From positions 105,400-169,399 of the forward strand of contig JAEUTY010000012.1 of assembly GCA_016787805.1 (NCBI GenBank): a stretch of DNA of 64,000 nucleotides, given 5' to 3'. Below, one piece after another: positions 26,682 through 34,542 of the stretch. Under the pieces are notes generated by a model that did not search any database, had not been told where the DNA came from, and saw nothing but the letters and a program-made list of their open reading frames with translations. A program made the position numbers and the translations under genes. Source of the DNA: Flavobacterium sp. Its GTDB lineage: Bacteria > Bacteroidota > Bacteroidia > Flavobacteriales > Flavobacteriaceae. The first letter of the stretch is position 1; each line of letters begins with the position of its first letter.

Positions 26682-26896
26682 TTTTTTTAGACTTTTTAGA
26701 AAACAAGAAAGTTAGACAACTTAGACATATTAGAACAAAATCCAATAATCTAATCTTCTAAGAAGTCTAAGCTAGTCTATCGTCTATCCAAAAGTACATA
26801 AATTATTGAACAATTTCTATTTAGCACTGATTTTTAGCCGTGATGGAAGTGAAAAGCAAATAGTTTAGAAAAGCTAATTTTTTCTTATCAAAAAAG
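26682..26896. repeat. TTAGAC/GTCTAA microrepeat tract in a long intergenic region
   Basis: From about 26689 to 26785 the words TTAGAC, TTAGAA and TCTAA/GTCTAA recur seven or more times, including an inverted CTTCTAAGAAG. The rest is AT-rich. No open frame or RNA gene is recognisable in this part of the 523-bp gap. Confidence 0.5.
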
Positions 26897-26980
26897 AGCG
26901 ACTGAATAGAAGCTCCTTTTTTGAACTAGAAAAATGCTTTTGTAGACTATTTCTTGGAACGTACAGCGCGATAAGCTCCT
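26896..26980 (+). repeat. Dispersed modular element, copy D (degenerate)
   Basis: GAGCGACTGAATAGAAGCTC corresponds to the 5' box and TTGGAACGTACAGCGCGATA plus AGCTCCTAAA to the 3' box of the family. The central palindrome has decayed. It lies upstream of the cotH operon promoter. Confidence 0.5.
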
Positions 26981-27204
26981 AAATTAAAGCGAATAGACTT
27001 CTTTTTTTTAATAGTGACAATAAAGATGTTTTGAGGCTGCTAGATTTAAAATAATTCTATCAGTAAAAATATTTTTTCAATTTATTTGTAAAAGTTCGCA
27101 AGAAATTATAATCATATTCGTCTAATACCAATAGTGTGTTTTTAAGAAACTATTATGTTATTGTTTCCAAAACATTATATTTGCGTTAATTAATTAAAAA
27201 TGAA

Positions 27205-29547
27205 ATGAATAAAAAAATAACTTTATTGTTGCTATTGACTAGTAGTATACTATTTTCTCAGTCTTTACCTAGCGAGATGTATTACTCAACAGATGGTAAA
27301 ATTTTGTATACTGGAAACTTAATTCAAACGGGTTTGTATGACAAAAGCACTGTAAAAAACGTTTATTTGAATTTTGCTCAAGCAGATTACTGGACGCAAC
27401 TCACCAATAATTATGCCTCTGAGACCAATATTGCCGCAACGATGATATACGATGGAGTAACTTATCCAAATGTTGGTGTGCGTTTTAGAGGAAATACATC
27501 GTACACTCAGATCGGGACTTCTCAAAAAAAATCATTTGGAGTGGATATGGATTTTGTAGATCCAAATCAAAACTTGTTGGGTTATACAAGCTTAAAATTC
27601 AACAATGCACATCAGGATGCATCTTTCATGCGGGAGGTTTTATACGACAGAATGGCTCGTAGACACACGCCCATAGCCAAAGGCAATTTTATCCATTTGT
27701 ACATTAATAACCAAGATTGGGGATTGTATCCCAACATTCAGGGATTGGATAAAGCCTATTTGGATGATTGGTTTTTATCCAATGATGGTGCCTTTTTTAG
27801 AGCAACTACAGGTACTAATGGCGGAGGCGGAGGTGGGCCGAATTGGGGCGATGGAACAGCGGGGATGAATTATTTAGGAACCAATCAAGCGACTTATCAA
27901 AGTTATTATACTTTAAAATCAAACGATGTTGTTGTTGATCCTTGGCAAAAATTGATCGATGCAACGCAATCATTAAGTACTGCAACTGCTGCTAATATTG
28001 ATGCTGTAAAAGCCAAAATAGATGTGGATAAAGTATTGTGGCATCTAGCCTGTGAAAATATTTTTACCGACGACGATAGTTATGTAATGAAAGGTAAAAT
28101 GGATTATATGGCTTATTATGAGCCAGAAACAGCAAGAATGGCCTCTTTAGAATACGATGGAAACTCAACGTTTGTAGCAAGTGCGGCCACAAGTACCAAT
28201 TGGGGACCATTTAAAAATGCAACCAATGCAAACTATCCGTTGTTAAATAAATTATTAACTGTTCCTGAGTGGAGACAACGTTATTTAGCCCATTACAGAA
28301 CAATATTAAATGAAACGTTTACTACAGCAAATGCGACTACTCTAATTGATGAAATCGATGCTCAGATTAGTGCATTAGTTGCTGCCGATCCCAAAAAATT
28401 ATATACAACAGCCCAATATACAAGTAGTGTTCCTGCGTTGAAATCATTTGTTACCAATAGAAGAGCGTATTTATTATCGAATTCAGAAGTAGCGCAAGTG
28501 GCACCTGTCATAACATCGGCAAAATTTTATAATGGTAACCTTCAGGAATACGTTGAGCCAATTGCCAATGAAGTGGTCAATATCAAGGCTTTGGTTACTT
28601 CTACGTCTGGTATCAACAAAGTCAATCTTTATTATGCTTCAGGTATTGTGGGCAATTTTACCAAAATACAAATGTTTGACGATGGTGCTCATAATGATGA
28701 TTTAGCTAACGACGGAACTTTTGGAGCTCAAATTCCAGGACAAATTGCGGGAACTTTTATGCGTTATTATGTTGAAGCTATTGCTAATAATGCTTCTTTT
28801 TCAGCATCGTATTTACCTGCCGGCGCTGAGCATGATATTTTTATTTACAGAGTGCAACAAGTATTGGGCCCAAATGGTGTTGTTATCAATGAGATAATGG
28901 CGCAAAACAACACAACAATTACAGATGAAGCTGGAGACTACGAAGATTGGATTGAGTTGTACAACAACAATTCTACTCCAGTAGATTTAAGTGGTTTTTA
29001 CCTAACGGATACTTCAGCGGAACTTGTAAAATGGCAAATTCCAGCTGGTACAACTATCCCAGCTAATGGTTATTTAATTGTTTGGGCAGATAATGAAGCA
29101 GTTGATGGACCGTTACATGCTAGTTTTAAATTGGCTGCAACAGGCGAATCAGTGGTTTTATCGAATCCTAGTTTATTATTGGTGGATCAAATTTCTTATG
29201 GTGCTCAAACTGTCGATATGGGTTTTGCTCGTGTACCCAACGGAACAGGAAGTTTTGTTATTCAACAACCAACATTTAATGCAAACAATTCACCTTTAAG
29301 CGCTATCAATTTCAATCAACTAAATCAAGAATTTATACTTTATCCAAACCCAGCATCATCTTCAATCAATGTTGCAATTTCAAATTTGATAGGAAATGAA
29401 AAAATTAAAATATACAATCAATTGGGGCAATTAGTACTCGAAAACGAGGCGACTGAACAAACTTTGATTAATGTTTCCCCTTTAAGCGTGGGAACTTATA
29501 TTGTAAATTATGGATCAAACTCAAAAAAATTAATTATCATCAAATAA
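27205..29547 (+). CDS. CotH kinase-like protein with lamin-tail and T9SS domains
   Basis: Secreted 780-residue protein. Signal peptide at 1-19. The CotH domain (about 85-430) carries VRFRGNTSY near 92, KSFGVDMDF, LKFNNAHQDASFMREVLYDRM near 132-152, YINNQDWGLYPNIQGLDKAYL near 168-188 and the ELEYDGN-type acidic motif SLEYDGN near 312. CotH proteins are atypical secreted kinases. A lamin-tail domain covers about 555-670 (VVINEIMAQN, DWIELYNN, SGFYLTD), and a type A T9SS domain ends the protein (FILYPNPASSSINVAI ... SKKLIIIK). A -7 element TATATTTG is at 27176-27183. It is the first gene of a five-gene operon with a polyphosphate polymerase. Confidence 0.85.
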   Translation: MNKKITLLLLLTSSILFSQSLPSEMYYSTDGKILYTGNLIQTGLYDKSTVKNVYLNFAQADYWTQLTNNYASETNIAATMIYDGVTYPNVGVRFRGNTSYTQIGTSQKKSFGVDMDFVDPNQNLLGYTSLKFNNAHQDASFMREVLYDRMARRHTPIAKGNFIHLYINNQDWGLYPNIQGLDKAYLDDWFLSNDGAFFRATTGTNGGGGGGPNWGDGTAGMNYLGTNQATYQSYYTLKSNDVVVDPWQKLIDATQSLSTATAANIDAVKAKIDVDKVLWHLACENIFTDDDSYVMKGKMDYMAYYEPETARMASLEYDGNSTFVASAATSTNWGPFKNATNANYPLLNKLLTVPEWRQRYLAHYRTILNETFTTANATTLIDEIDAQISALVAADPKKLYTTAQYTSSVPALKSFVTNRRAYLLSNSEVAQVAPVITSAKFYNGNLQEYVEPIANEVVNIKALVTSTSGINKVNLYYASGIVGNFTKIQMFDDGAHNDDLANDGTFGAQIPGQIAGTFMRYYVEAIANNASFSASYLPAGAEHDIFIYRVQQVLGPNGVVINEIMAQNNTTITDEAGDYEDWIELYNNNSTPVDLSGFYLTDTSAELVKWQIPAGTTIPANGYLIVWADNEAVDGPLHASFKLAATGESVVLSNPSLLLVDQISYGAQTVDMGFARVPNGTGSFVIQQPTFNANNSPLSAINFNQLNQEFILYPNPASSSINVAISNLIGNEKIKIYNQLGQLVLENEATEQTLINVSPLSVGTYIVNYGSNSKKLIIIK

Positions 29548-29557
29548 ACCAATCAAA

Positions 29558-29947
29558 ATGATCAAAAGAATTCTTACAGCACTACTATTTGTTAGTTTTT
29601 TAATAACCTCTTGTTCTCACGACGAAGGTTATGGAGGTTTGGCTTCTATAACTGGTAAAGTTTATGGAAAAGACTACAACTCCAACGGAAATTTAGTTGG
29701 GCAAGGTTATCTAGGTGGCGTTAAAGTGTACATCAGCAAACACGGCGAAACCAACTATTTTGACAGCGCTGATTCGGCTTACGATGGTTCTTTCAAATTC
29801 AATTATTTGCACAAAGGAACTTATGATTTGTGGGCTTTTGGTGATTGTGACTCGTGTGCTTGGGATCAAGTATATGTCTTAAAAACCATTGAAATAACCG
29901 ACAAAAAGCAAGAGGTTGTAACGGAAGACTTTGTTGTTTCTTTCTAA
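29558..29947 (+). CDS. Small lipoprotein with carboxypeptidase-regulatory-like fold
   Basis: A 129-residue lipoprotein: signal MIKRILTALLFVSFLITSC with Cys19, then SHDEGYGG (acidic after the cysteine). The mature part reads ASITGKVYGKDYNSNG ... GVKVYISKHG ... DGSFKFNYLHKGTYDLWAFG, the strand pattern of a carboxypeptidase-D regulatory-like beta sandwich, with a CDSC pair near residue 107. It starts 10 nt after cotH and ends 12 nt before the polyphosphate polymerase gene, so it belongs to the same system. Confidence 0.7.
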   Translation: MIKRILTALLFVSFLITSCSHDEGYGGLASITGKVYGKDYNSNGNLVGQGYLGGVKVYISKHGETNYFDSADSAYDGSFKFNYLHKGTYDLWAFGDCDSCAWDQVYVLKTIEITDKKQEVVTEDFVVSF

Positions 29948-29959
29948 AAGACTAAGCCA

Positions 29960-30694
29960 ATGATGTCTTTTCTAAATGCAATGGAAACGGTTTCTTTAGC
30001 AGAGCTTGATAGCGTTGCATTGCTCAATCGTATCGACAATAAGTACGTTCTCAACAAACAACAGTTGGAGCTTATTTTGCCTGTTATTCAGCAGAATTAC
30101 AGTGTGTTATTGATTGGAAATGACAAGATATTTACGTACGAAAACAACTATTTTGATACTAAAGATTTTCAGTTTTATTACGATCATCACAATGGTTATA
30201 CCAATCGTATGAAAGTTAGAAGCAGAAAATACATTGAAACCAACACTAGTTTTTTTGAAATAAAGAAAAAGGAAAACATCGACAGAACTTCTAAAACTAG
30301 AGAAAAAGTGGATCAATTAATTGATGAGATTGACGATAATAAAAAAGAAACCATCCAACAGTTATCCCGAAAACCAATTGCCGATTTGACTTTAACATTG
30401 AACAATAAATTCAATAGAATCACTTTTGTAAACAACGAACAAACCGAACGAATGACATTGGATTTCAATATTCATTTTTCGGATAATTTAAACCAAAAGG
30501 ATTTCACTGACTTTTATGTTGTCGAAATCAAGCAATCGAAGTCAAATGGTCGTTCGGTAGTAACTGAAGTATTGAAAAAAAACAACATCAGAGAGCAAAG
30601 TTTTAGTAAATATATTTTTGGTGTTATCGCCTTAAAAGACAATGTTCGTATGAATAACTTTTTGCCCTTAATCAAAAAAATAAACAAATTGTAA
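29960..30694 (+). CDS. VTC-domain polyphosphate polymerase
   Basis: A 244-residue soluble protein that is one VTC domain, the triphosphate-tunnel fold that in yeast Vtc4 makes polyphosphate from ATP. Tunnel motifs seen: RIDNKYVLNKQQL near 22-34, YFDTKDFQFYYDHH near 69-82, RMKVRSRKY near 88-96, FFEIKKKE near 103-110, RMTLDFNIHF near 164 and VVEIKQSKS near 186. Thus the alternating Lys/Arg and Glu residues of the tunnel are kept. It is followed after 1 nt by a DUF4956 membrane protein, the usual bacterial partner. Polymer product inferred from the family. Confidence 0.85.
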   Translation: MMSFLNAMETVSLAELDSVALLNRIDNKYVLNKQQLELILPVIQQNYSVLLIGNDKIFTYENNYFDTKDFQFYYDHHNGYTNRMKVRSRKYIETNTSFFEIKKKENIDRTSKTREKVDQLIDEIDDNKKETIQQLSRKPIADLTLTLNNKFNRITFVNNEQTERMTLDFNIHFSDNLNQKDFTDFYVVEIKQSKSNGRSVVTEVLKKNNIREQSFSKYIFGVIALKDNVRMNNFLPLIKKINKL

Positions 30695-30695
30695 T

Positions 30696-31334
30696 ATGGA
30701 AACAGAAGAAAAAGTAGCCGCCATTTTTAGCATGAATGATTTTTCAATCAGAGCTGTAATTGATATTTTGGCTATTGTAATTTTAGTCGGATTGATTTAT
30801 TATCCCAAGCATAAAAACAAAGACTTTATTTTCACTTTTGTACTCTTCAATGTAATCAATTTCATGATTTGCTACTTGCTAGGAGCGGCCAAAATCAAAA
30901 TGGGATTTGCTTTCGGATTGTTTGCTATTTTTTCTATAATCAAATACCGAACGATTGTGGTTTCCATTAAAGATATGGGCTATTTTTTCGTTTGTGTAGC
31001 TCTCGGAATGCTCAATTCACTCGCCAATTCAAGCGATGGTTTTGTGATTATGATTGTATGTAATGTCGTGATTTTGACGCTAACATATTTCTTAGAACGA
31101 TTGAATTTTATCAACAACGAAAATGTCAAAGAAATTATTTATGACAATGTTCGATTGATCAAACCCGACTTGCGCGATGAATTAATTGCCGATTTAGTAG
31201 AACGAACTGGTCTAGAAATCCATAAAGTAGAAATTGTGTCAATCAATTACTTAAAAGATACCGTGCTTTTAAAAGCCTATTACTATGCAAAAGAAAGTGA
31301 AAACATGTTACCAACAGCTTCCGATAATGACTAA
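30696..31334 (+). CDS. DUF4956 inner-membrane protein
   Basis: A 212-residue membrane protein with about four helices (near 18-36, 47-67, 70-83 and 95-135) and a soluble C-terminal domain of about 75 residues (NVKEIIYDNVRLIKPDLRDE ... VEIVSINYLKDTVLLKAYY), a ferredoxin-like strand pattern. DUF4956 is found next to VTC-type polymerases in bacteria and may anchor the enzyme and pass the polymer across the membrane, like the Vtc1 membrane part in yeast; this is inference. It is 1 nt after the polymerase gene and overlaps the next gene by 8 nt. Confidence 0.82.
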   Translation: METEEKVAAIFSMNDFSIRAVIDILAIVILVGLIYYPKHKNKDFIFTFVLFNVINFMICYLLGAAKIKMGFAFGLFAIFSIIKYRTIVVSIKDMGYFFVCVALGMLNSLANSSDGFVIMIVCNVVILTLTYFLERLNFINNENVKEIIYDNVRLIKPDLRDELIADLVERTGLEIHKVEIVSINYLKDTVLLKAYYYAKESENMLPTASDND

Positions 31335-32040
31335 GAAATTGCTATATCTTTTTTTGCTAATTGGTTCTTTGGGTATTGCTCAAGACACTGACACGCAATT
31401 TCGTTTCAGCCCATCGGTAGATTATAAAATCAACAAAAAATGGAAAGTTGGTTTGGATTATCGTTATGCTTTAGAAAAAGACATTTCGACTTTTCAAGCG
31501 AGTGTTTTTCAGCTTTCGGGCGAATACAAAATCAATAAAAAAATAAGTTTGGAAGCAGGTTATCGCTACACAACTTCATTTGAAAATGATAACCAACGAC
31601 TGTTTGCGTCTTTCATTTACGATTACAAAATCAAGAAGTTTACCCTGAGTTCCCGCACGCGTTACCAATTCAGTACGCCGTATTTCAATGCTACGTATTG
31701 GAATGAATTTAAAGAGCCGAACCAATATTTGCGTCAAAAATTTACGGTAGATTATAATATTCCAAAAAGTAAAGCTTCAGTCTATTTTTCGCCCGAAATT
31801 TTTATAAAAATGGAAGATGGCGAATTCAAATACCACAGAACACGTTACCAATTGGGAAGTGATTATAAATTAAAATTTGGCAATACTGTTGGTGTTTCTG
31901 TAATGTACGAAGACAAATTAAATCCCACCAAAACTGACCGATTTGTGATTACAACCAAATACAATTTATCGCTCGACGAGTTGTTTAAAAAGCCAAAATC
32001 AAAAGAAGAAAAAGCCAAAAAGAAAAAGAAAAAAGACTAA
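31327..32040 (+). CDS. DUF2490 outer-membrane protein
   Basis: A 237-residue outer-membrane beta-barrel of the DUF2490 family. ATG 31327 is chosen because a signal peptide starts there (MTKKLLYLFLLIGSLGIAQ); the longer frame from 31285 lies inside DUF4956. Strands alternate as in FRFSPSVDYKINKKWKVGLDY, LSGEYKINKKISLEAGYRYT and SSRTRYQFSTPY, with a strongly basic tail (EEKAKKKKKKD). It is the last gene of the cotH operon. It overlaps the convergent DUF3050 gene by 4 nt, and no intrinsic terminator separates them. Confidence 0.75.
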   Translation: MTKKLLYLFLLIGSLGIAQDTDTQFRFSPSVDYKINKKWKVGLDYRYALEKDISTFQASVFQLSGEYKINKKISLEAGYRYTTSFENDNQRLFASFIYDYKIKKFTLSSRTRYQFSTPYFNATYWNEFKEPNQYLRQKFTVDYNIPKSKASVYFSPEIFIKMEDGEFKYHRTRYQLGSDYKLKFGNTVGVSVMYEDKLNPTKTDRFVITTKYNLSLDELFKKPKSKEEKAKKKKKKD

Positions 32041-32819
32041 ACGAGCGCTTCTTTTGCTACAATTTGCTCTTCAATCGCATTCCATAAACCGATGCGTTTT
32101 TCTAAAGCAAGAATTGAAACTTCTTCCACTTCTTTCCATTTTTGTTCTGAGTTGCCACACAATTCACTAATCATTTGCATTGCCATTGGTCCGTGTTCGT
32201 CAGCATCCAATTCAATGTGTCGTTCGAAGTAATATATTAATTTCGACAAATCCGTTTCGGGAAAATTCACTTGAAAACTGCGCAAAATTTCGGTAAACAT
32301 ACTCGGAATCAAATCTTCTCTTCCAAAGGTAAAAGCAGCGGCAATTTGATGGGGTTTTCCTTCTTCAATTACGCGAAAGGTAAAATCTAAAAACGCTTTC
32401 ACATCAGGATGCAAATCGCTTTGTTTGATTGATACAAAAATATTCTGAGTGGTTTTTAAATGATTTAAAAAAGCAAGTACCATTTGTGTATTGGCACCAC
32501 ATTGCTGCATCGCATCCAAATACATTTCAAAATGACTTTGTCGTGTTCCATCCAATGCTAAATCGGTTTCTTCGGCCACCACAATTTCGTTAATCAAATA
32601 CCGAATTTCTGGATTTCCAACAGGCAACCATGGCGTAATTGTGCAAGTCAATTGGTTTTGCAAAGCTTTCAACAACGACATAAAATCCCACACTGCAAAC
32701 ACATGATTTTCTAAAAAACAATGTAAATCGTCAATGGTTTTTACTTTTTCGTATAACGAATGTTGTAGTAATTGTTGTTTCTGATTTTCGATGGATTGGT
32801 TGATAGTTGAAATAGTCAT
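32037..32819 (-). CDS. DUF3050 protein (heme-oxygenase-like fold)
   Basis: A 260-residue soluble protein. The start is ATG 32819 (MTISTINQSIENQKQQL); a -7 element TATTTTTG (minus) lies at 32858-32851. All-helical DUF3050 proteins are placed with heme-oxygenase-like folds. Possible metal ligands seen: H39 in FLENHVFAVWDFM, E83/E84 in VVAEETD, H96 in QSHFEMY, E199 in YFERH and the D205-x3-H209 pair in ELDADEHG. This set is like that of heme-oxygenase-like diiron oxidases, so an oxidase role is possible but unproven. It is a single-gene unit downstream of the terminator at 32859. Confidence 0.72.
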   Translation of the reverse strand: MTISTINQSIENQKQQLLQHSLYEKVKTIDDLHCFLENHVFAVWDFMSLLKALQNQLTCTITPWLPVGNPEIRYLINEIVVAEETDLALDGTRQSHFEMYLDAMQQCGANTQMVLAFLNHLKTTQNIFVSIKQSDLHPDVKAFLDFTFRVIEEGKPHQIAAAFTFGREDLIPSMFTEILRSFQVNFPETDLSKLIYYFERHIELDADEHGPMAMQMISELCGNSEQKWKEVEEVSILALEKRIGLWNAIEEQIVAKEALV

Positions 32820-32858
32820 TGGGTTTTGATATAAACAATTAAAATGTACACAAAAATA

Positions 32859-32888
32859 AAAATGCTTCCCGAAAAAGAGAAGCATTTT
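32859..32888 (-). terminator. Terminator of the acyl-CoA dehydrogenase gene
   Basis: AAAATGCTTC ... GAAGCATTTT, a perfect 10-bp stem with a 10-nt loop and A/T-rich ends, 40 bp after the stop of the minus-strand dehydrogenase. Confidence 0.75.
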
Positions 32889-32927
32889 GTATCATTTTTA
32901 GTTATTGTTTATCAACTAAATCGCATT

Positions 32928-34106
32928 TTATTTAAACGCAGGAATTCCCGTAATATCCGCACCTGTAATCAACAAGTGAATATCGTGCGTTCCTTCGTAC
33001 GTGATTACACTTTCTAAGTTCATACTATGACGCATGATTGAATATTCGCCTGTAATTCCCATTCCGCCCAACATTTGTCGAGCTTCGCGTGCAATGTTGA
33101 TTGCCATATCTACATTGTTCCTTTTCGCCATCGAAATTTGAGCTGTTGTCGCTTTTCCTTCGTTTCTTAAAACTCCTAATCGCCACGTCAACAATTGTGC
33201 TTTGGTGATTTCAGTAATCATTTCAGCCAATTTCTTTTGTTGCAATTGGAAACCCGCAATCGGTTTGTCAAACTGAATGCGCTCTTTTGCATAACGCAAA
33301 GCCGTATCATAACAATCCATCGCAGCACCAATCGCGCCCCAAGCAATTCCGTATCGAGCCGAATCCAAACACATCATCGGCGCACCTAAACCTGATTTGC
33401 CAGGTAATAAGTTTTCTTTTGGCACTTTTACGTTGTCAAAAATTAATTCGCCAGTTGCACTAGCTCGCAACGACCATTTGTTGTGTGTTTCGGGAGTCGT
33501 AAATCCTTCCATGCCGCGCTCCACGATTAATCCGTGAATTCTACCTTCTTCGTTTTTCGCCCAAACTACGGCAACATCAGCAAATGGTGCATTCGAAATC
33601 CACATTTTAGCACCGTTCAACAAATAATGGTCGCCCATGTCTTTGAAGTTGGTTACCATACCACTTGGGTTCGAACCGTAATCAGGTTCTGTCAATCCGA
33701 AACAGCCCATGAATTCGCCAGTGGCGAGTTTTGGTAAATATTTCATGCGTTGTTCCTCGGTTCCGAATTTCCAAATCGGGTACATCACCAACGACGATTG
33801 TACCGATGAAGTCGAACGAACACCCGAATCACCGCGCTCGATTTCTTGCATAATCAAACCATACGAAATTTGGTCCAACCCAGCGCCACCGTATTGCTCC
33901 GGAATGTACGGACCAAATCCGCCAATTTCGCCCAAACCTTTAATGATTTGTTTCGGAAATTCAGCACGTTGTGCGTAATCTTCAATAATGGGCGAAACTT
34001 CACGTTTTACCCACGCACGAGCCGAATCGCGCACTAATTTATGTTCTTCAGTTAGCAATTCATCTAACAAATAGTAATCAGGAGCTTGAAATAAATCTGG
34101 TTTCAT
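32928..34106 (-). CDS. Acyl-CoA dehydrogenase, glutaryl-CoA type
   Basis: FAD-dependent dehydrogenase of 392 residues. Family blocks: GCFGLTEPDYGSNPSGM near 134, KMWISNAPFADVAVVWAKNE near 166, and MLGGMGITGEYSIMRHSMNL near 343. The catalytic glutamate lies in ITYEGTHDIHLLITG near 370, a segment characteristic of glutaryl-CoA dehydrogenase, which oxidises and decarboxylates glutaryl-CoA in lysine and tryptophan breakdown. Pathway neighbours are absent, so the exact substrate is inferred. A -7 element TACCTTTG (minus) lies at 34180-34173; a tandem 14-bp repeat lies between it and the ATG. Confidence 0.85.
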   Translation of the reverse strand: MKPDLFQAPDYYLLDELLTEEHKLVRDSARAWVKREVSPIIEDYAQRAEFPKQIIKGLGEIGGFGPYIPEQYGGAGLDQISYGLIMQEIERGDSGVRSTSSVQSSLVMYPIWKFGTEEQRMKYLPKLATGEFMGCFGLTEPDYGSNPSGMVTNFKDMGDHYLLNGAKMWISNAPFADVAVVWAKNEEGRIHGLIVERGMEGFTTPETHNKWSLRASATGELIFDNVKVPKENLLPGKSGLGAPMMCLDSARYGIAWGAIGAAMDCYDTALRYAKERIQFDKPIAGFQLQQKKLAEMITEITKAQLLTWRLGVLRNEGKATTAQISMAKRNNVDMAINIAREARQMLGGMGITGEYSIMRHSMNLESVITYEGTHDIHLLITGADITGIPAFK

Positions 34107-34117
34107 TTTCTTAAAAA

Positions 34118-34145
34118 GTGATTAGTAATTAGTGATTAGTAATTA
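34118..34145. repeat. Tandem 14-bp repeat GTGATTAGTAATTA
   Basis: Two exact adjacent copies at 34118-34131 and 34132-34145, within the leader of the acyl-CoA dehydrogenase gene between its -7 element and start codon. It resembles other slippage tracts in this window. Confidence 0.85.
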
Positions 34146-34230
34146 GCAAAAACAGCATTACGAAATCGTTTGCAAAGGTAAGAAAACATATTTGAGATTT
34201 TGTTCAACAAGTGTTATAAATTTTCCAATA

Positions 34231-34255
34231 TGTCATTGCGAGGAACGAAGCAATC
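34231..34255 (+). repeat. TGTCATTGCGAGGAACGAAGCAATC dispersed-repeat core
   Basis: A 25-bp sequence with inverted ends (ATTGC ... GCAAT). Sequences of this form are scattered through many bacterial genomes as extragenic repeats. It abuts element copy C. A related one (TGTCATTCCGAGCG) begins at the right edge of the window. Confidence 0.7.
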
Positions 34256-34280
34256 CCAAAAAGGTATCATCCAATTTTCT

Positions 34281-34430
34281 TTGAAGCTTTGTCCCGCCTT
34301 TCATTTCAAGATTTTGCCCAAAATTGTGTTTTTCTACGGCCAAAAAAGAGCTTCTGCTGTCGCTTTTTTTCGCCAAGAAAAAACTACAATTTTCGCGCAA
34401 AATGCTTTCCATTGCAGTCGGGGCTAGGGC
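34281..34430 (-). repeat. Dispersed modular palindromic element, copy C (long stem)
   Basis: On the minus strand it opens GCCCTAGCCCCGACTGCAAT and ends AATGAAAGGCGGGACAAAGC plus TTCAA. The centre (34305-34412) is an imperfect inverted repeat, longer than in the other copies, with arms such as GCGCGAAAATTGTAG and its partner around 34325, and GGCGAAAAAAAGC / GCTCTTTTTTGGCC near the tip. Open frames across it are by-products of the repeat. Confidence 0.75.
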
Positions 34431-34490
34431 TCTACTAATTCTAAGAAAGGAGTGCTGTATTTCAGTAATAGCATCAGTTAAGTTGATACT

Positions 34491-34522
34491 AAAAAAGCTC
34501 AGAAAAGTTTCTTTCCTGAGCT
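34491..34522 (-). terminator. Terminator of the LamG-domain protein gene
   Basis: On the minus strand AGCTCAGGAAAG, loop, CTTTTCTGAGCTTTTTT, a strong stem with a T-tract about 20 bp after the stop at 34543. Confidence 0.85.
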
Positions 34523-34542
34523 CGTGTTGGTTTTTTATGAAT

